From Larkinella rosea (lineage in GTDB: Bacteria > Bacteroidota > Bacteroidia > Cytophagales > Spirosomataceae): a stretch of 64,000 bases of DNA. Under the pieces are notes generated by a model, which was given only the letters and a program-made list of their open reading frames with translations, did no database searches and had not been told where the DNA came from. Made by a program: the position numbers and the translations under genes. Numbering within the stretch: position 1 is the stretch's first letter; each line of letters starts with the position of its first letter. Of the stretch, positions 37,360 through 46,500 are shown piece after piece. The stretch is from NCBI RefSeq assembly GCF_003858635.1, contig NZ_RQJO01000017.1, positions 124,001-188,000 of the forward strand, read 5' to 3'.

Positions 37360-38802
37360 ATGAAACGAAAATATTTAGTTGTTGCCCTGCTGAGTCTCGC
37401 GTTGACGAGCTGTAAGGACGAGTTTCTGGCCTTGTCGCCAATTTCGCAGGCCAGTACGGCAACGTTTTACAAAACCAGTTCCGACATGCTGAATGCGCTG
37501 AACGGCGCTTACGGAGCCCTGCAACTGGCGGGTCAGTATGGCCAGTTTTACGTTGTTTCGGAAATCCCGTCCGACGACACCCGACCGGTTTTGTCCGGTT
37601 CGGTCACGGATCAGGATGAGTTCGATAAATTCTATATGCGGACGACCAATCCGTATACACTGGCTCGCTGGAGCGATGGTTACAAAGGTATTTACCGCTG
37701 CAACGCCATCATCGACCGGAGTGCCGGGGTGACGATGGACGAGACCCTGAAAAAACGGGTTGTCGGAGAAGCCAAATTCCTGCGGGCGCTGATGTATTTC
37801 AACCTCGTCCGGGTGTTTGGCGATGTGCCGCTGGTGGTGAAGGAAATCGTCGATCCACAGGATGGATACGAATACGCACGCGCTCCGGTGGCAGATGTCT
37901 ATACGCAGATTATCAAAGATTTAACGGATGCGGAAGCAGTTCTGGATGCAAGCTATACCGGCGCTAATATAGGTCGGGCCACGCGCGGAGCGGCCAAATC
38001 GTTGTTGGGAAAAGTATACCTGACGCAGAAGAAATACGCCGAAGCATCTGCGAAGTTGAAAGAGGTTATCGACGCCAATACGTATGATTTGCTGCCAACG
38101 TATGCAGCGGTTTTTCAGGCTTCGAACAAGAATCACAAAGAGTCGATTTTTGACGTTCAGTACAAAAAAGGCAGCATCGGGGAGGGCAGCGGTTTTGCGA
38201 ATGCCTACGCTCCCGAAAACTCGGGCAACGCGGTGATTCAGTTTGGTGGCGGTGGGAACAACCAGCCCACGGCGGACATGGTGGCGGCTTACGAAGCGGG
38301 TGATTTGCGCAAGGATGTGTCGCTGGCGACGAGCTACGTAAATGCCAGTGGGGTAAAAGTGGATTACAATTTCATTCGGAAATACAAAGATCCACCGATC
38401 GTCAATGGCGATTCGGAAGACAACTGGCCGGTTTTGCGGTATGCTGATGTGTTACTGATGTATGCCGAAACGCTGAACGAAACCGGTAAAACTGCCGATG
38501 CGCTGCCCTTCCTGAACCGCATTCGGACCCGGGCCGGACTGGCAGCCAAAACCGCTGCCGACGCCGGAACGCAAGCCGCCATGCGGTTGGCACTGGAACA
38601 GGAACGTCGGGTTGAGCTGGCCTTTGAAGGACACCGCTGGTTCGATCTGGTCCGGACGGGCCGGGCGTTGGACGTCATGAAAGCCAAGGCGACCGCGATC
38701 GGGATCAAAACCAATTTGACGGAAAACAACCTGATTTTTGCCATTCCGCAGAGCCAGATCGACATCAATTCCTCGAAAATCAAGCAAAATCCGGGGTATT
38801 GA
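37360..38802 (+). CDS. SusD/RagB-family surface lipoprotein
   Basis: A 480-residue outer-membrane lipoprotein; the lipobox is LALTSC at the end of a short signal. The TPR-like helical core shows AKFLRALMYFNLVRVFGDVP, the SusD hallmark. The C-terminal RagB/SusD domain has LRYADVLLMYAETLNE, RVELAFEGHRWFDLVRTGRA and a final KIKQNPGY. It should cap the SusC pore encoded immediately before it and bind the substrate. The operon appears to end here: a dyad and then a stem-loop with T-tail follow. Confidence 0.95.
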   Translation: MKRKYLVVALLSLALTSCKDEFLALSPISQASTATFYKTSSDMLNALNGAYGALQLAGQYGQFYVVSEIPSDDTRPVLSGSVTDQDEFDKFYMRTTNPYTLARWSDGYKGIYRCNAIIDRSAGVTMDETLKKRVVGEAKFLRALMYFNLVRVFGDVPLVVKEIVDPQDGYEYARAPVADVYTQIIKDLTDAEAVLDASYTGANIGRATRGAAKSLLGKVYLTQKKYAEASAKLKEVIDANTYDLLPTYAAVFQASNKNHKESIFDVQYKKGSIGEGSGFANAYAPENSGNAVIQFGGGGNNQPTADMVAAYEAGDLRKDVSLATSYVNASGVKVDYNFIRKYKDPPIVNGDSEDNWPVLRYADVLLMYAETLNETGKTADALPFLNRIRTRAGLAAKTAADAGTQAAMRLALEQERRVELAFEGHRWFDLVRTGRALDVMKAKATAIGIKTNLTENNLIFAIPQSQIDINSSKIKQNPGY

Positions 38803-38879
38803 TGGGAATAGAATAAAGAGATGAGACAAGAGATGTGAGAGTACGGTTTTGTCTCACGTCTCATCTCTTTATTCTCATC
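38801..38879. repeat. Inverted repeat after susD
   Basis: An 18-base perfect core (38810-38827 with 38858-38875, AGAATAAAGAGATGAGAC type) is extended on both sides with small bulges. It overlaps the last base pair of the susD-like stop region and precedes a separate terminator hairpin. Confidence 0.65.
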
Positions 38880-38897
38880 AGTAGATTATTGACAGTC

Positions 38898-38943
38898 AGC
38901 GGCTTTGGGTGTTTGAGAAATCAGCATCCAAAGCCGCTTTTTG
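38898..38943 (+). terminator. Terminator hairpin abutting the next start codon
   Basis: AGCGGCTTTGG (38898-38908) pairs perfectly with 38928-38938 around a 19-base loop. A run of five T (38938-38942) follows. The T-run ends just before the ATG at 38945. It either ends the SusCD transcript or attenuates read-through into the downstream gene. Confidence 0.75.
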
Positions 38944-38944
38944 T

Positions 38945-40234
38945 ATGAATCGACGCTATTTTCTGAAAACATCCGCCGTGGCCGGTTTGAGCGGACTGGC
39001 ATTTAGTCGGGCCGTTGGAAAACCGTTGGACGTTCCAATTCGGGCGTTGACGAAAGGTCCCGGTTTTCACTGGTTTGGGTATTACGACAAGCGGCAGTTC
39101 GATCCGACAAACCGCTACGTGTTGGGGATGCAGGTCAATTTCGAAGGTCGTTCGCCAACCGCCGACGATGTAATTAAAATCGGCCTGATCGATTTACAGA
39201 AGAACGATTCGTGGACGGAACTGGGTGAAAGCCGGGCGTGGGGCTGGCAGCAGGGGTGTATGTTGCAATGGATTCCGGGTTCCAAATCCGAGGTGATCTG
39301 GAACGACCGCGTTGGTAATCAGTACGTCAGCCACATCGTCGATGTATTTACCCGCAAAAAGCGGACGTTGCCGAAAGCCGTCTATGCCCTGAGTCCAGAC
39401 GGAAGCTGGGCAATCGGGACCGAGTTTAGCCGGATTCAGGATCTGCGACCCGGTTATGGCTACGCGGGCATTCGGGATCCGTATTACGATATCAAAGCGC
39501 CGAAGGAAATCGGCTTGTATCGGATGGATTTAAAAACCGGTACAACAAAATTACTTCTGTCACTGGAGGATGCGGCTGCGATCCCGCACAACGGTGCGTC
39601 GGTTGCGAATAATTTCCACTGGTTCAATCATTTACTGATTAACACAGACGGAACACGGTTGACGTTTCTGCACCGCTGGCGGGCCATGCGCGAAGACCGG
39701 CAGATCATGGCGCGGACCCATTTCGTCACCCGCATGTTCACGATGAATCCCGACGGCAGCGACCGGTTTATCATCGACCCGTCCGGCTTTACGTCCCACT
39801 TCATCTGGCGCGATCCGACGACAATTTGCGCCTACACCAAACCGGAAGGACAACCGCAAACCTTTTATATACTGGAGGATAAAACCGGTAAAACCGAGCG
39901 GATTGTGACGGAGAAAATGCCTGTCAATGGCCATCAGACGTACGTTCCTGAGCGAAATAATGCGTGGTTGATCAACGACAATTATGCCCAGAACGGAGGT
40001 TCGGGAGCCAAAGACCGGAATCAGACACCGTACCTCTATCACCTGCCCACCGACCGCCGGATTGACCTGGGCCATTTTCCGGCGGGAGAAAGTTACGTGG
40101 CCGAGTGGCGCTGCGACCTGCATCCCCGCACGAGCAACGACGGCAATTTCGTCTGCATCGACTCCACCCACGGCGGCAACGGACGGCAATTGTATTTACT
40201 GGATTTGCGGCCGGTGTGGCAGGGGGAATATTGA
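38945..40234 (+). CDS. Tat-exported beta-propeller protein of unknown activity
   Basis: A 429-residue protein whose signal (NRRYFLKTSAVAGLSGLAF) has the twin-arginine form. The mature part is rich in propeller-like blades, for example WFGYYDKRQFDPTNRYVLG, KIGLIDLQKNDSW, ALSPDGSWAIGTEFSRI, LTFLHRWRAM and a closing LYLLDLRPVW. The fold recalls oligogalacturonide-lyase-like and TolB-like propellers, but no catalytic residues could be matched, so I leave the activity open. A GTG 36 bases upstream is in frame, but it lies inside a terminator hairpin and the Tat motif fits the ATG at 38945. It may be an accessory of the SusCD locus upstream, though the hairpin between them argues for partial transcriptional separation. 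Confidence 0.72.
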   Translation: MNRRYFLKTSAVAGLSGLAFSRAVGKPLDVPIRALTKGPGFHWFGYYDKRQFDPTNRYVLGMQVNFEGRSPTADDVIKIGLIDLQKNDSWTELGESRAWGWQQGCMLQWIPGSKSEVIWNDRVGNQYVSHIVDVFTRKKRTLPKAVYALSPDGSWAIGTEFSRIQDLRPGYGYAGIRDPYYDIKAPKEIGLYRMDLKTGTTKLLLSLEDAAAIPHNGASVANNFHWFNHLLINTDGTRLTFLHRWRAMREDRQIMARTHFVTRMFTMNPDGSDRFIIDPSGFTSHFIWRDPTTICAYTKPEGQPQTFYILEDKTGKTERIVTEKMPVNGHQTYVPERNNAWLINDNYAQNGGSGAKDRNQTPYLYHLPTDRRIDLGHFPAGESYVAEWRCDLHPRTSNDGNFVCIDSTHGGNGRQLYLLDLRPVWQGEY

Positions 40235-40312
40235 CGATCGACCATTGACGGATGCCAATAGAGCGCTGACCATGGGCGATTAGCAATGGTCGGCTGTCAA
40301 TGGTCAATCGTC
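40233..40312. repeat. Inverted repeat between convergent genes
   Basis: Bases 40233-40251 (GACGATCGACCATTGACGG) pair with 40294-40312 with two mismatches. The motif CCATTGAC/GACCAT recurs inside as a second small stem (40268-40273 with 40286-40291). It starts at the stop of the propeller gene and ends 10 bases from the convergent DUF2237 gene. Confidence 0.65.
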
Positions 40313-40322
40313 TATCATCGTC

Positions 40323-40688
40323 TCACTCCTCAAAAGCCAGTTCCCGCAGCATGTCGATGGTGACGTAGTTGAGAACCTGCTGGTGGGTGCTGGCGAGCAA
40401 AACCGGGGGCGCAACGCCCGCTTCGTAGGCTTCGCGCCAGCGCAGGACGTGCAGACACCAGCGATTACCGGGTTTCAGACCGCGAAAGCGTAATTCGGGG
40501 CGGGGAGTGATCAGGTCGTTTCCCCGGCTGCGCGAAAACGCCAGAAATTGCTGGGTGATGATCGCGCAGACGAGGTGTTGACCCTGATTTTCGTCGTCGG
40601 TCCGGCAAAAACCGTCGCGGAAAAAACCGGTCATCGGGTTTGTGCAGCAGCTTTCCAGTGGATTGCCGTAGACGTTTAATTCAGCCAT
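40323..40688 (-). CDS. DUF2237-family protein
   Basis: A 121-residue protein. The N-terminus ELNVYGNPLESCCTNPMTGF is followed by RDGFCRTDDENQGQHLVCA and PGNRWCLHVLRWREAYEAGV, then PPVLLASTHQQVLNYV; this is the conserved pattern of DUF2237, a small family of unknown function with several conserved cysteines. An earlier ATG would add 10 residues that lie in the upstream gap and do not match the family. It is in the same direction as the upstream exonuclease-type gene, 31 bases away. No functional claim is made. Confidence 0.8.
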   Translation of the reverse strand: MAELNVYGNPLESCCTNPMTGFFRDGFCRTDDENQGQHLVCAIITQQFLAFSRSRGNDLITPRPELRFRGLKPGNRWCLHVLRWREAYEAGVAPPVLLASTHQQVLNYVTIDMLRELAFEE

Positions 40689-40719
40689 AAAAAGGGCGCA
40701 GGATGTTCGGACGCCCAAG

Positions 40720-41562
40720 TTAGCGGATAACGGCTTTGATCACAACCGGTTGGTGGTCCGACGGATACCGCTGTTCTTTGGCATCGGTCAAAACGCCGTA
40801 TTTCAGCACGTCGATGCCTTTTTTGACGAAAATATAATCGATGCGGTTTTTCATCGGCGCATCGAATTTAAAGCTGTTGAAAGTGCCTTCGGGACCGTAA
40901 ACCGGTGTTTTGGTTACCTCGTGCGAATCGCTCAGCAACGTCTGAATGGTTTTAATCTGCTCCGTTTCGGGCGTCGAATTGAAATCACCGACCAGCACGA
41001 CGGGTTCGTCCTTCGCGATTTCCTGAATTTTCTGCACCATCAGTTTCCCCGATTGCCGACGCGCTTCCACGCCCTGGTGATCGAAGTGAACGCTGAAAAA
41101 ATAGAACTTCTTTTTCGTCGTTTTATCCCGGAACTGCGCCCAGGAGCAGATGCGGTTGCAGCAGGTCGCGTCCCAGCCTTTGCCCGGTTTGTCGGGCGTT
41201 TCGCTGAGCCAGAAATCGCCGGATTTCAGGACTTCAAACCGGTCTTTTTTGTAGAAAATCGCCGAATGTTCCCCGGCCTGCTGCCCGTCGTCGCGGCCTT
41301 TCCCCAAAAACGCAAATTCGGTCAGTTCGGCGATGCCATCCAGTTGTTCCCGCAAGCCTTCCTGGGTGCCGAACAGGTCGAATTCGTGGAAGCGGATCAG
41401 GGCTTTGACATCTTCCTTGCGGTTGGGCCAGGCGTTGATGCCGTCGTTTTTGGTATTATAGCGGATGTTGTACGTGGCAATGGTAATCGGCGTGTCTTTC
41501 TGGGAAAAACCGTCCTGGGTAATCAGAATGCTAGCCAGCAGGATTAGGATCGTTAGTTTCAT
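40720..41562 (-). CDS. Exported endonuclease/exonuclease/phosphatase-family hydrolase
   Basis: A 280-residue protein with a signal peptide (KLTILILLASILITQDGFSQ). The EEP fold is clear: TIATYNIRYNTKNDG, the metal-binding glutamate in LFGTQEG, VHFDHQG, the VVLVGDFNSTP aspartate/asparagine and the terminal RYPSDHQPVV with the catalytic aspartate-histidine pair. Exported members of this family in Bacteroidota act on phosphodiesters such as nucleic acids, phosphoinositides or sphingomyelin; the substrate is unresolved. It lies between two SusCD loci but is separated from the upstream one by an inverted repeat. Confidence 0.87.
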   Translation of the reverse strand: MKLTILILLASILITQDGFSQKDTPITIATYNIRYNTKNDGINAWPNRKEDVKALIRFHEFDLFGTQEGLREQLDGIAELTEFAFLGKGRDDGQQAGEHSAIFYKKDRFEVLKSGDFWLSETPDKPGKGWDATCCNRICSWAQFRDKTTKKKFYFFSVHFDHQGVEARRQSGKLMVQKIQEIAKDEPVVLVGDFNSTPETEQIKTIQTLLSDSHEVTKTPVYGPEGTFNSFKFDAPMKNRIDYIFVKKGIDVLKYGVLTDAKEQRYPSDHQPVVIKAVIR

Positions 41563-41587
41563 CGTTTGACGTTAGGTTTAAATAATA

Positions 41588-41697
41588 GTTTCGCGGACGG
41601 GGCCGCCCGGCGGTTAAGCGGAGCAAAAAGGAGTTGAGCAGAGTAAAATAAAACTTCGCTTAACTCCCTTTTTCTCTGCTCAACTCCGCGAAATAAC
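41588..41697. repeat. GTTTCGCGGAG-family inverted repeat, copy C (with insert)
   Basis: The left arm reads AGTTTCGCGGA, then a 15-base GC-rich insert, then GTTAAGCGGAGCAAAAAGGAG. The right arm (41658-41697) matches the family without an insert (CTTAACTCCC...CAACTCCGCGAAATAACT). It lies between the EEP-family gene and a susD-type gene, both on the minus strand. Confidence 0.75.
41598..41613. repeat. GC-rich 16-mer, copy 2 (inserted in a repeat arm)
   Basis: CGGGGCCGCCCGGCGG is the 17-mer of 11748-11764 lacking one base. It interrupts an arm that is continuous in the three sister repeats, which indicates insertion rather than common ancestry. Confidence 0.6.
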
Positions 41698-41708
41698 TCT
41701 TTTACTCA

Positions 41709-43481
41709 TCACCACCCCGGATTCTGGCCGATTTCCGGGTTCAGCAGCCGGTCGTTTTCGGGGATGGGGTAGAGGTAATATTTTTCATCCCATTTTCTGG
41801 GGATATTGCTCAGCCACGTCAGTTCGCCGGAGGTGTCGTTCGACAACCGCTGCGGATTCGGCACGCCGTTGACGGTTTCGGCCACGTTGATGTACGTAAC
41901 TCCCGCCAGTTGCGTCGCCGGTTTCACTTTGTAGAACACCACGTCGTTTTTACCGTCTTCGTTCAAATCCATCGGTTTGTCGAGCGCCGGGACGTAAAAG
42001 CCGTTCCAGACCTGCTGCATCAGCTCCCCGCGTTTCCAGCGAATCAGGTCCGGGAACCGGAAGCCTTCCAGCGACAGTTCAATACCCCGCTCGCGCCGGA
42101 TTTCCAGCAGCGACGGGTCCGAAATACCGGGGAAATAATTGGCTTGCAGGTACGGATCGGCAACGGTCGGTTTGGCCGTCAAACCGCCCGTGATGCCCGC
42201 GCGTTTCCGCAAAGCGCCGATGGTTTTCACCCAGTCGGCATCGGTAAAGGTACCCAATTCGGCTTTGGCTTCCGCGTAGTTCAGCAGAATTTCGGCGTAG
42301 CGCATGGTCGATATGGAATTATCATTCCGGGTTCCGCCGTCGTAATACGTATCATCCAGCGACCATTTGATGGGCATGTAACCGGTATAGGTGTACGAAA
42401 AAACCGGTGGGCCGGGCTCCACAGTCCCGCCGTTGACGCGGGTGTAGCCCGGAGTCCGGATGGTTTGCATCAGGCGTTTGTCACGCCCTTTCACTTCCTC
42501 CGTAAAGGTCATGGTTTTATACGCCGGATTAGCCGTAAAAGGCGTGCCGTCGAGGTTCAGATACGTGTTGACAAACGTGCGGGTCAGGCTGACCCGGGCG
42601 CCGTACGTAGCGCTCGTCCACCACCAGTTGGCATCATTGAAAACACTCAGCGCGGGGTCTACGACTGCCGAGAGCATGATCTCGTTCGTCACCGGGGTTT
42701 TGTTGATAAACAGTTGGCGGTAGGATTTGTCGGTTCCACCGGCTTCGTTCAGCGAAAAACCGCCGTCTTTCATCACCGCATCCGCAGCGGCCACGGCTTC
42801 TGTCAGCCATTTTTCGGCAGTCGCTTCGAGCTTGTACGACGTCTGGTATTTGCGGAACGTGCCTTCAAACAGACAAACGCGCGATTTGAACCCCTGCGCC
42901 ACCGATTTGGTGATCAGCGTACGCGAATTGTCGGAGGTGGTGCGGATGTTTTGAGTGGCATAATTCAAATCTGCCAGCACCGAATCCATCACCATCGTAC
43001 GCGAATCGCGGCCTTTGAACAGATCCTTATCCGTTACGTCCATTGCCTTGTTGATCCAGGGCACATTGCCAAACCGCTTCACTTTATCGAAGTAGAACCA
43101 AGCTCTGAAAAACCGGGCCAAGCCGATGTAATGCCGCCGAACATCCAGCGGAATGGCCGGATTAGTCGTATTGGCAATGAAATAATTGATGTTCCGCAAA
43201 GCTGTCCAAGACCAGCCGGTGCTTTGCCGAGGTCCGTAAGCGCCATCCCGAATGAAATCAGGTACCTGCGTCCGGGCCGCAAAATCGGCCATTTCGTCGC
43301 TCCGGATGATGTCATTGGCAGTAGGTAAATTATCGTAAAACGAGTTGGCGTATAATTCCAGACCCTTTTCGCTACTGAAAACTGCGTTTTTTGATGCGGT
43401 GGATTCCGGTACCTGTTCCAGCTCGCTGCATCCGGCGAAAAGCAGACCGGCTAGAAAAAGACTGATATGTTGTAATTTCAT
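41709..43481 (-). CDS. SusD/RagB-family surface lipoprotein
   Basis: A 590-residue lipoprotein with lipobox LLFAGC after a short signal. SusD features are HYIGLARFFRAWFYFDKVKRF and GNVPWINKAMDVTDKD in the helical core. The RagB part shows STMRYAEILLNYAEAKAELG, LLEIRRERGIELSLEGFRFP and a terminal PEIGQNPGW. It is longer than the other SusD in the window, so it probably serves a different ligand. The partner SusC gene lies 19 bases upstream on the same strand. Confidence 0.95.
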   Translation of the reverse strand: MKLQHISLFLAGLLFAGCSELEQVPESTASKNAVFSSEKGLELYANSFYDNLPTANDIIRSDEMADFAARTQVPDFIRDGAYGPRQSTGWSWTALRNINYFIANTTNPAIPLDVRRHYIGLARFFRAWFYFDKVKRFGNVPWINKAMDVTDKDLFKGRDSRTMVMDSVLADLNYATQNIRTTSDNSRTLITKSVAQGFKSRVCLFEGTFRKYQTSYKLEATAEKWLTEAVAAADAVMKDGGFSLNEAGGTDKSYRQLFINKTPVTNEIMLSAVVDPALSVFNDANWWWTSATYGARVSLTRTFVNTYLNLDGTPFTANPAYKTMTFTEEVKGRDKRLMQTIRTPGYTRVNGGTVEPGPPVFSYTYTGYMPIKWSLDDTYYDGGTRNDNSISTMRYAEILLNYAEAKAELGTFTDADWVKTIGALRKRAGITGGLTAKPTVADPYLQANYFPGISDPSLLEIRRERGIELSLEGFRFPDLIRWKRGELMQQVWNGFYVPALDKPMDLNEDGKNDVVFYKVKPATQLAGVTYINVAETVNGVPNPQRLSNDTSGELTWLSNIPRKWDEKYYLYPIPENDRLLNPEIGQNPGW

Positions 43482-43500
43482 TGTGTTGCTGATTTTTAGG

Positions 43501-46500
43501 TTAGAAAGTAACGGACAAACCCATCGTGAAGCTCTTCAAAATCGGGTAATTATGCCCGTTTCCGCTGTTGCCATCCGTCAACACGCGGTCGGAAGCCGTG
43601 GCACTCTCCACATCCAGATCTTTCGTGCGTTTGTAGAGCGATGCCCACGTCAGGAAGTTTTCGGCCGATACAAAAACCCGGGCGTTCGTCATTCCCGCCT
43701 TGCTGATCAAGAGCTTGGGCAGATTATAGCCCAGTTGAATGTTTTTCAGCCGCAGATACGCCAGGCTCTGGAGGTATTTGGTTTGTTCCTGACGAAGTTC
43801 ACCGGCCGCATTTTGGGCCACATACCCGCGGTACCGGGGCAGGTACGCGTTCGGATTTTCGGGTGACCAGATGTTGTCCAGATGCCAGGTTGGCAGGCGG
43901 TTATAGGGGCGGTTATATTGTCCCCAGAACGTTCCGGCTTCCGCGCCCGGCCACCAATCCTGCTTGCCAACTCCCTGTAAAAAAGCCGAGAAGAAGAAGT
44001 TGTTCCAGTCGGCGCTCACCATAATCCCGTAGGTATAGCGGGGCGTTGAGTTACCAATCACGGTGCGGTCGCCGGGTTTGTCGACCGTATTGTCGCCCGG
44101 ATCGATCACGCCGTCGCCGTTCAGGTCGCGGAACTTGATGTCGCCCGGTAACAACTGGTTGGTGTTCGACGCCTTGAACAGCGTTTGCTTGGCGGAGTTC
44201 TTAATGTCATCGGCGGATGTAAAATAGCCTTCCGTCGTATACCCCCAGATTTCTCCGACGGTCTGACCGGCGTAGTAATCCGTCAAGCGCTTGTTCGGAT
44301 TGTTGAACTTGTCGATTCTGGCCGTGTAATCCGCCATCGTCAACCGGACTTCGTAGCCAAACGGTTTACCACCGACGCTGGCTTTGTCGCGCCAGGCCAA
44401 AACCGCTTCCCAGCCTTTGGTGGTCAGATCGGCGTAGTTTCCTTTCGGTACGTCGGTTCCAAAAACGGCGGGCAAGGTCATCCCGGTCGTAAACATATCC
44501 GTCGTTTTTCGGACGTACGCATCGGCCGTCAACGTCAGGCGGTTATTCAGCATGCCCAGATCCAGACCGAGATCCGAGGTTGTGGACGTTTCCCAGGTCA
44601 ATCCATCCGGTATTACACTCGGCTGACCGGTTTTCTGCGGCCGAACGCCGTTCAGAATCCGACCCGACTGGGAGATCGAGAATTTTTCCTGGAACGCGTA
44701 GGAAGCAATCGTCCCGTTGCCCAATGAACCATACGACCCTCTGATTTTCAGGTCCGAAATGAACTTCGGTGACACTTTCCAGAACGATTCGTTGATGACG
44801 CGCCAGCCCGCCGAAACCGAAGGGAAAAAGGCATACCGCTGACCCGCCGGGAACTTGGACGAACCATCGTACCGACCGTTCACTTCCAGCAGATACCGGT
44901 CTTTGTACGAATAATTCAAGCGGTAAAAACCACCCACAATGGCCCAGGTTTCGCGGCCACCGGCGGTTGTAATCGCCTGACCGAGAGCAAGGTTGATGTC
45001 ATCGGCATCTTCATAAATCAACCCGTTCCGAACGGCCTCCAGACGGCGGTAATTCGAGGTTTCGTAGTTGTACCCCGCCAGCACTTTCACGTAGTGGTTC
45101 GCGTTGATCTTGGGTTCATATTCGGCGTAGAGGTTGGTAGCCGTGTAGAGCGTTTCGCGGAAAATGTTCTGCAAGTCGTTGGTATTGGTTCCCACGTACT
45201 CGATTACGCCCGGTTTGCGGCTGTACGGCACCGGCACCCGCGTGCGGTATTCGTTATCGTCGGTATTCTGAAACGTAAAGTTTCCTTTTACCCGTAACTG
45301 GTCACTGAAAAAACTGGTAGCGAAATCGGCGGTGTTCCGAAACACGCGCTTGTCCATATCGATGCCATTCTTTCCGTACCAGAAATCGCCAACCGTGTAA
45401 GCCGCTGAATACGAAAGCGTTCCGTCGGGATTGAACATCGGCGACATGTTGTGGCCTTCGTCCGAAATGTTCCGCCAGATGCTGCCGCCTTCGCCGACGT
45501 TCAGTGGATTGTGGTATTTCATGGACGAATAATCGGCGTTGTTCGACACCTTCAGCCACGGAAACACCTGAACCGAGCCTTTGGCGCGCAAGCTGATGAT
45601 CTTGTAATCATCAGAGTTATAGCGGAACAACCCTTCCTGGTTGTAATAGCGGCCGGTTACGTAAAAATCAGCTTTTCCGCTGCTGCCCGAAACCGAAAGA
45701 TTGTGTTCCGTCGCGCTGTTCTGATTTTTGTATAACTCTTTGTACCAGTCGGTATTTTCGTAGTAGACATATTCACCGGTCGTTGGATCGACCACGGTTT
45801 TGGGTAAACTCGGGTCATTGTTTCTCCGCTCCAGTTCGGCCAGATAAGCGGGCGAAAACCGGACGGTTTTGTTGACGTTCTGCGGAGTCTGCGAATAATC
45901 ATTCCAGGCCGACCAGCCTTCGTTGAAATTCTTGGCAAAAATGTAGCCGTTCGTTACAAAATCCGGCACGCTCGTTGGGCTCTTGATCGAATGATTCAGC
46001 GAATAGGTGACACTGGTACGATCTTTCGTCGGGCTTTTTGTGGTGATCAAAACAACCCCAAATGCTCCTCTGGCGCCGTAAATGGCCGCCGAAGCCGCAT
46101 CTTTCAAAACGGAAACCGAGGCTACGTCGTTCGGATTCAACCGGCTTGGGTCACCTTCCACGCCATCGATCAGCACCAGGGCATTTCCGCCCTGACCAAT
46201 CGAGGTGGTTCCCCGAATGTTATACGACGGCGATTGAGTCGGTTTTCCGTCGCCCATTTTCAGGTTCAGGTTTGGAATCGTGCCCTGCAAACCCTGCGTC
46301 AGGTTCGGCAGCGACCGGTTATCCAGCACTTCGCTCGTGATTTGATCAACCGCGCCGGTTAGGTTCACTTTTTTCTGTGTTCCGTAACCCACAACGACGA
46401 CTTCATTCAGCGTTTTGGTATCCGGTTTCAGGGAAACATTCAGGCTGGTGCGGTTGCCGACCACAATTTCCTGAGATTCGTAGCCCACAAAACTGAACAC

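Noticed and set aside
38945-40234. Firm assignment as oligogalacturonide lyase
   Set aside because: Only the propeller layout and a general resemblance support it; no metal-binding or catalytic residues could be placed.
41910-43328. A 472-codon open frame on the plus strand opposite the susD-type gene
   Set aside because: It is antisense to a clear SusD protein over its whole length, is rich in arginine and histidine as expected from the complement of that codon usage, and shows no family motif.
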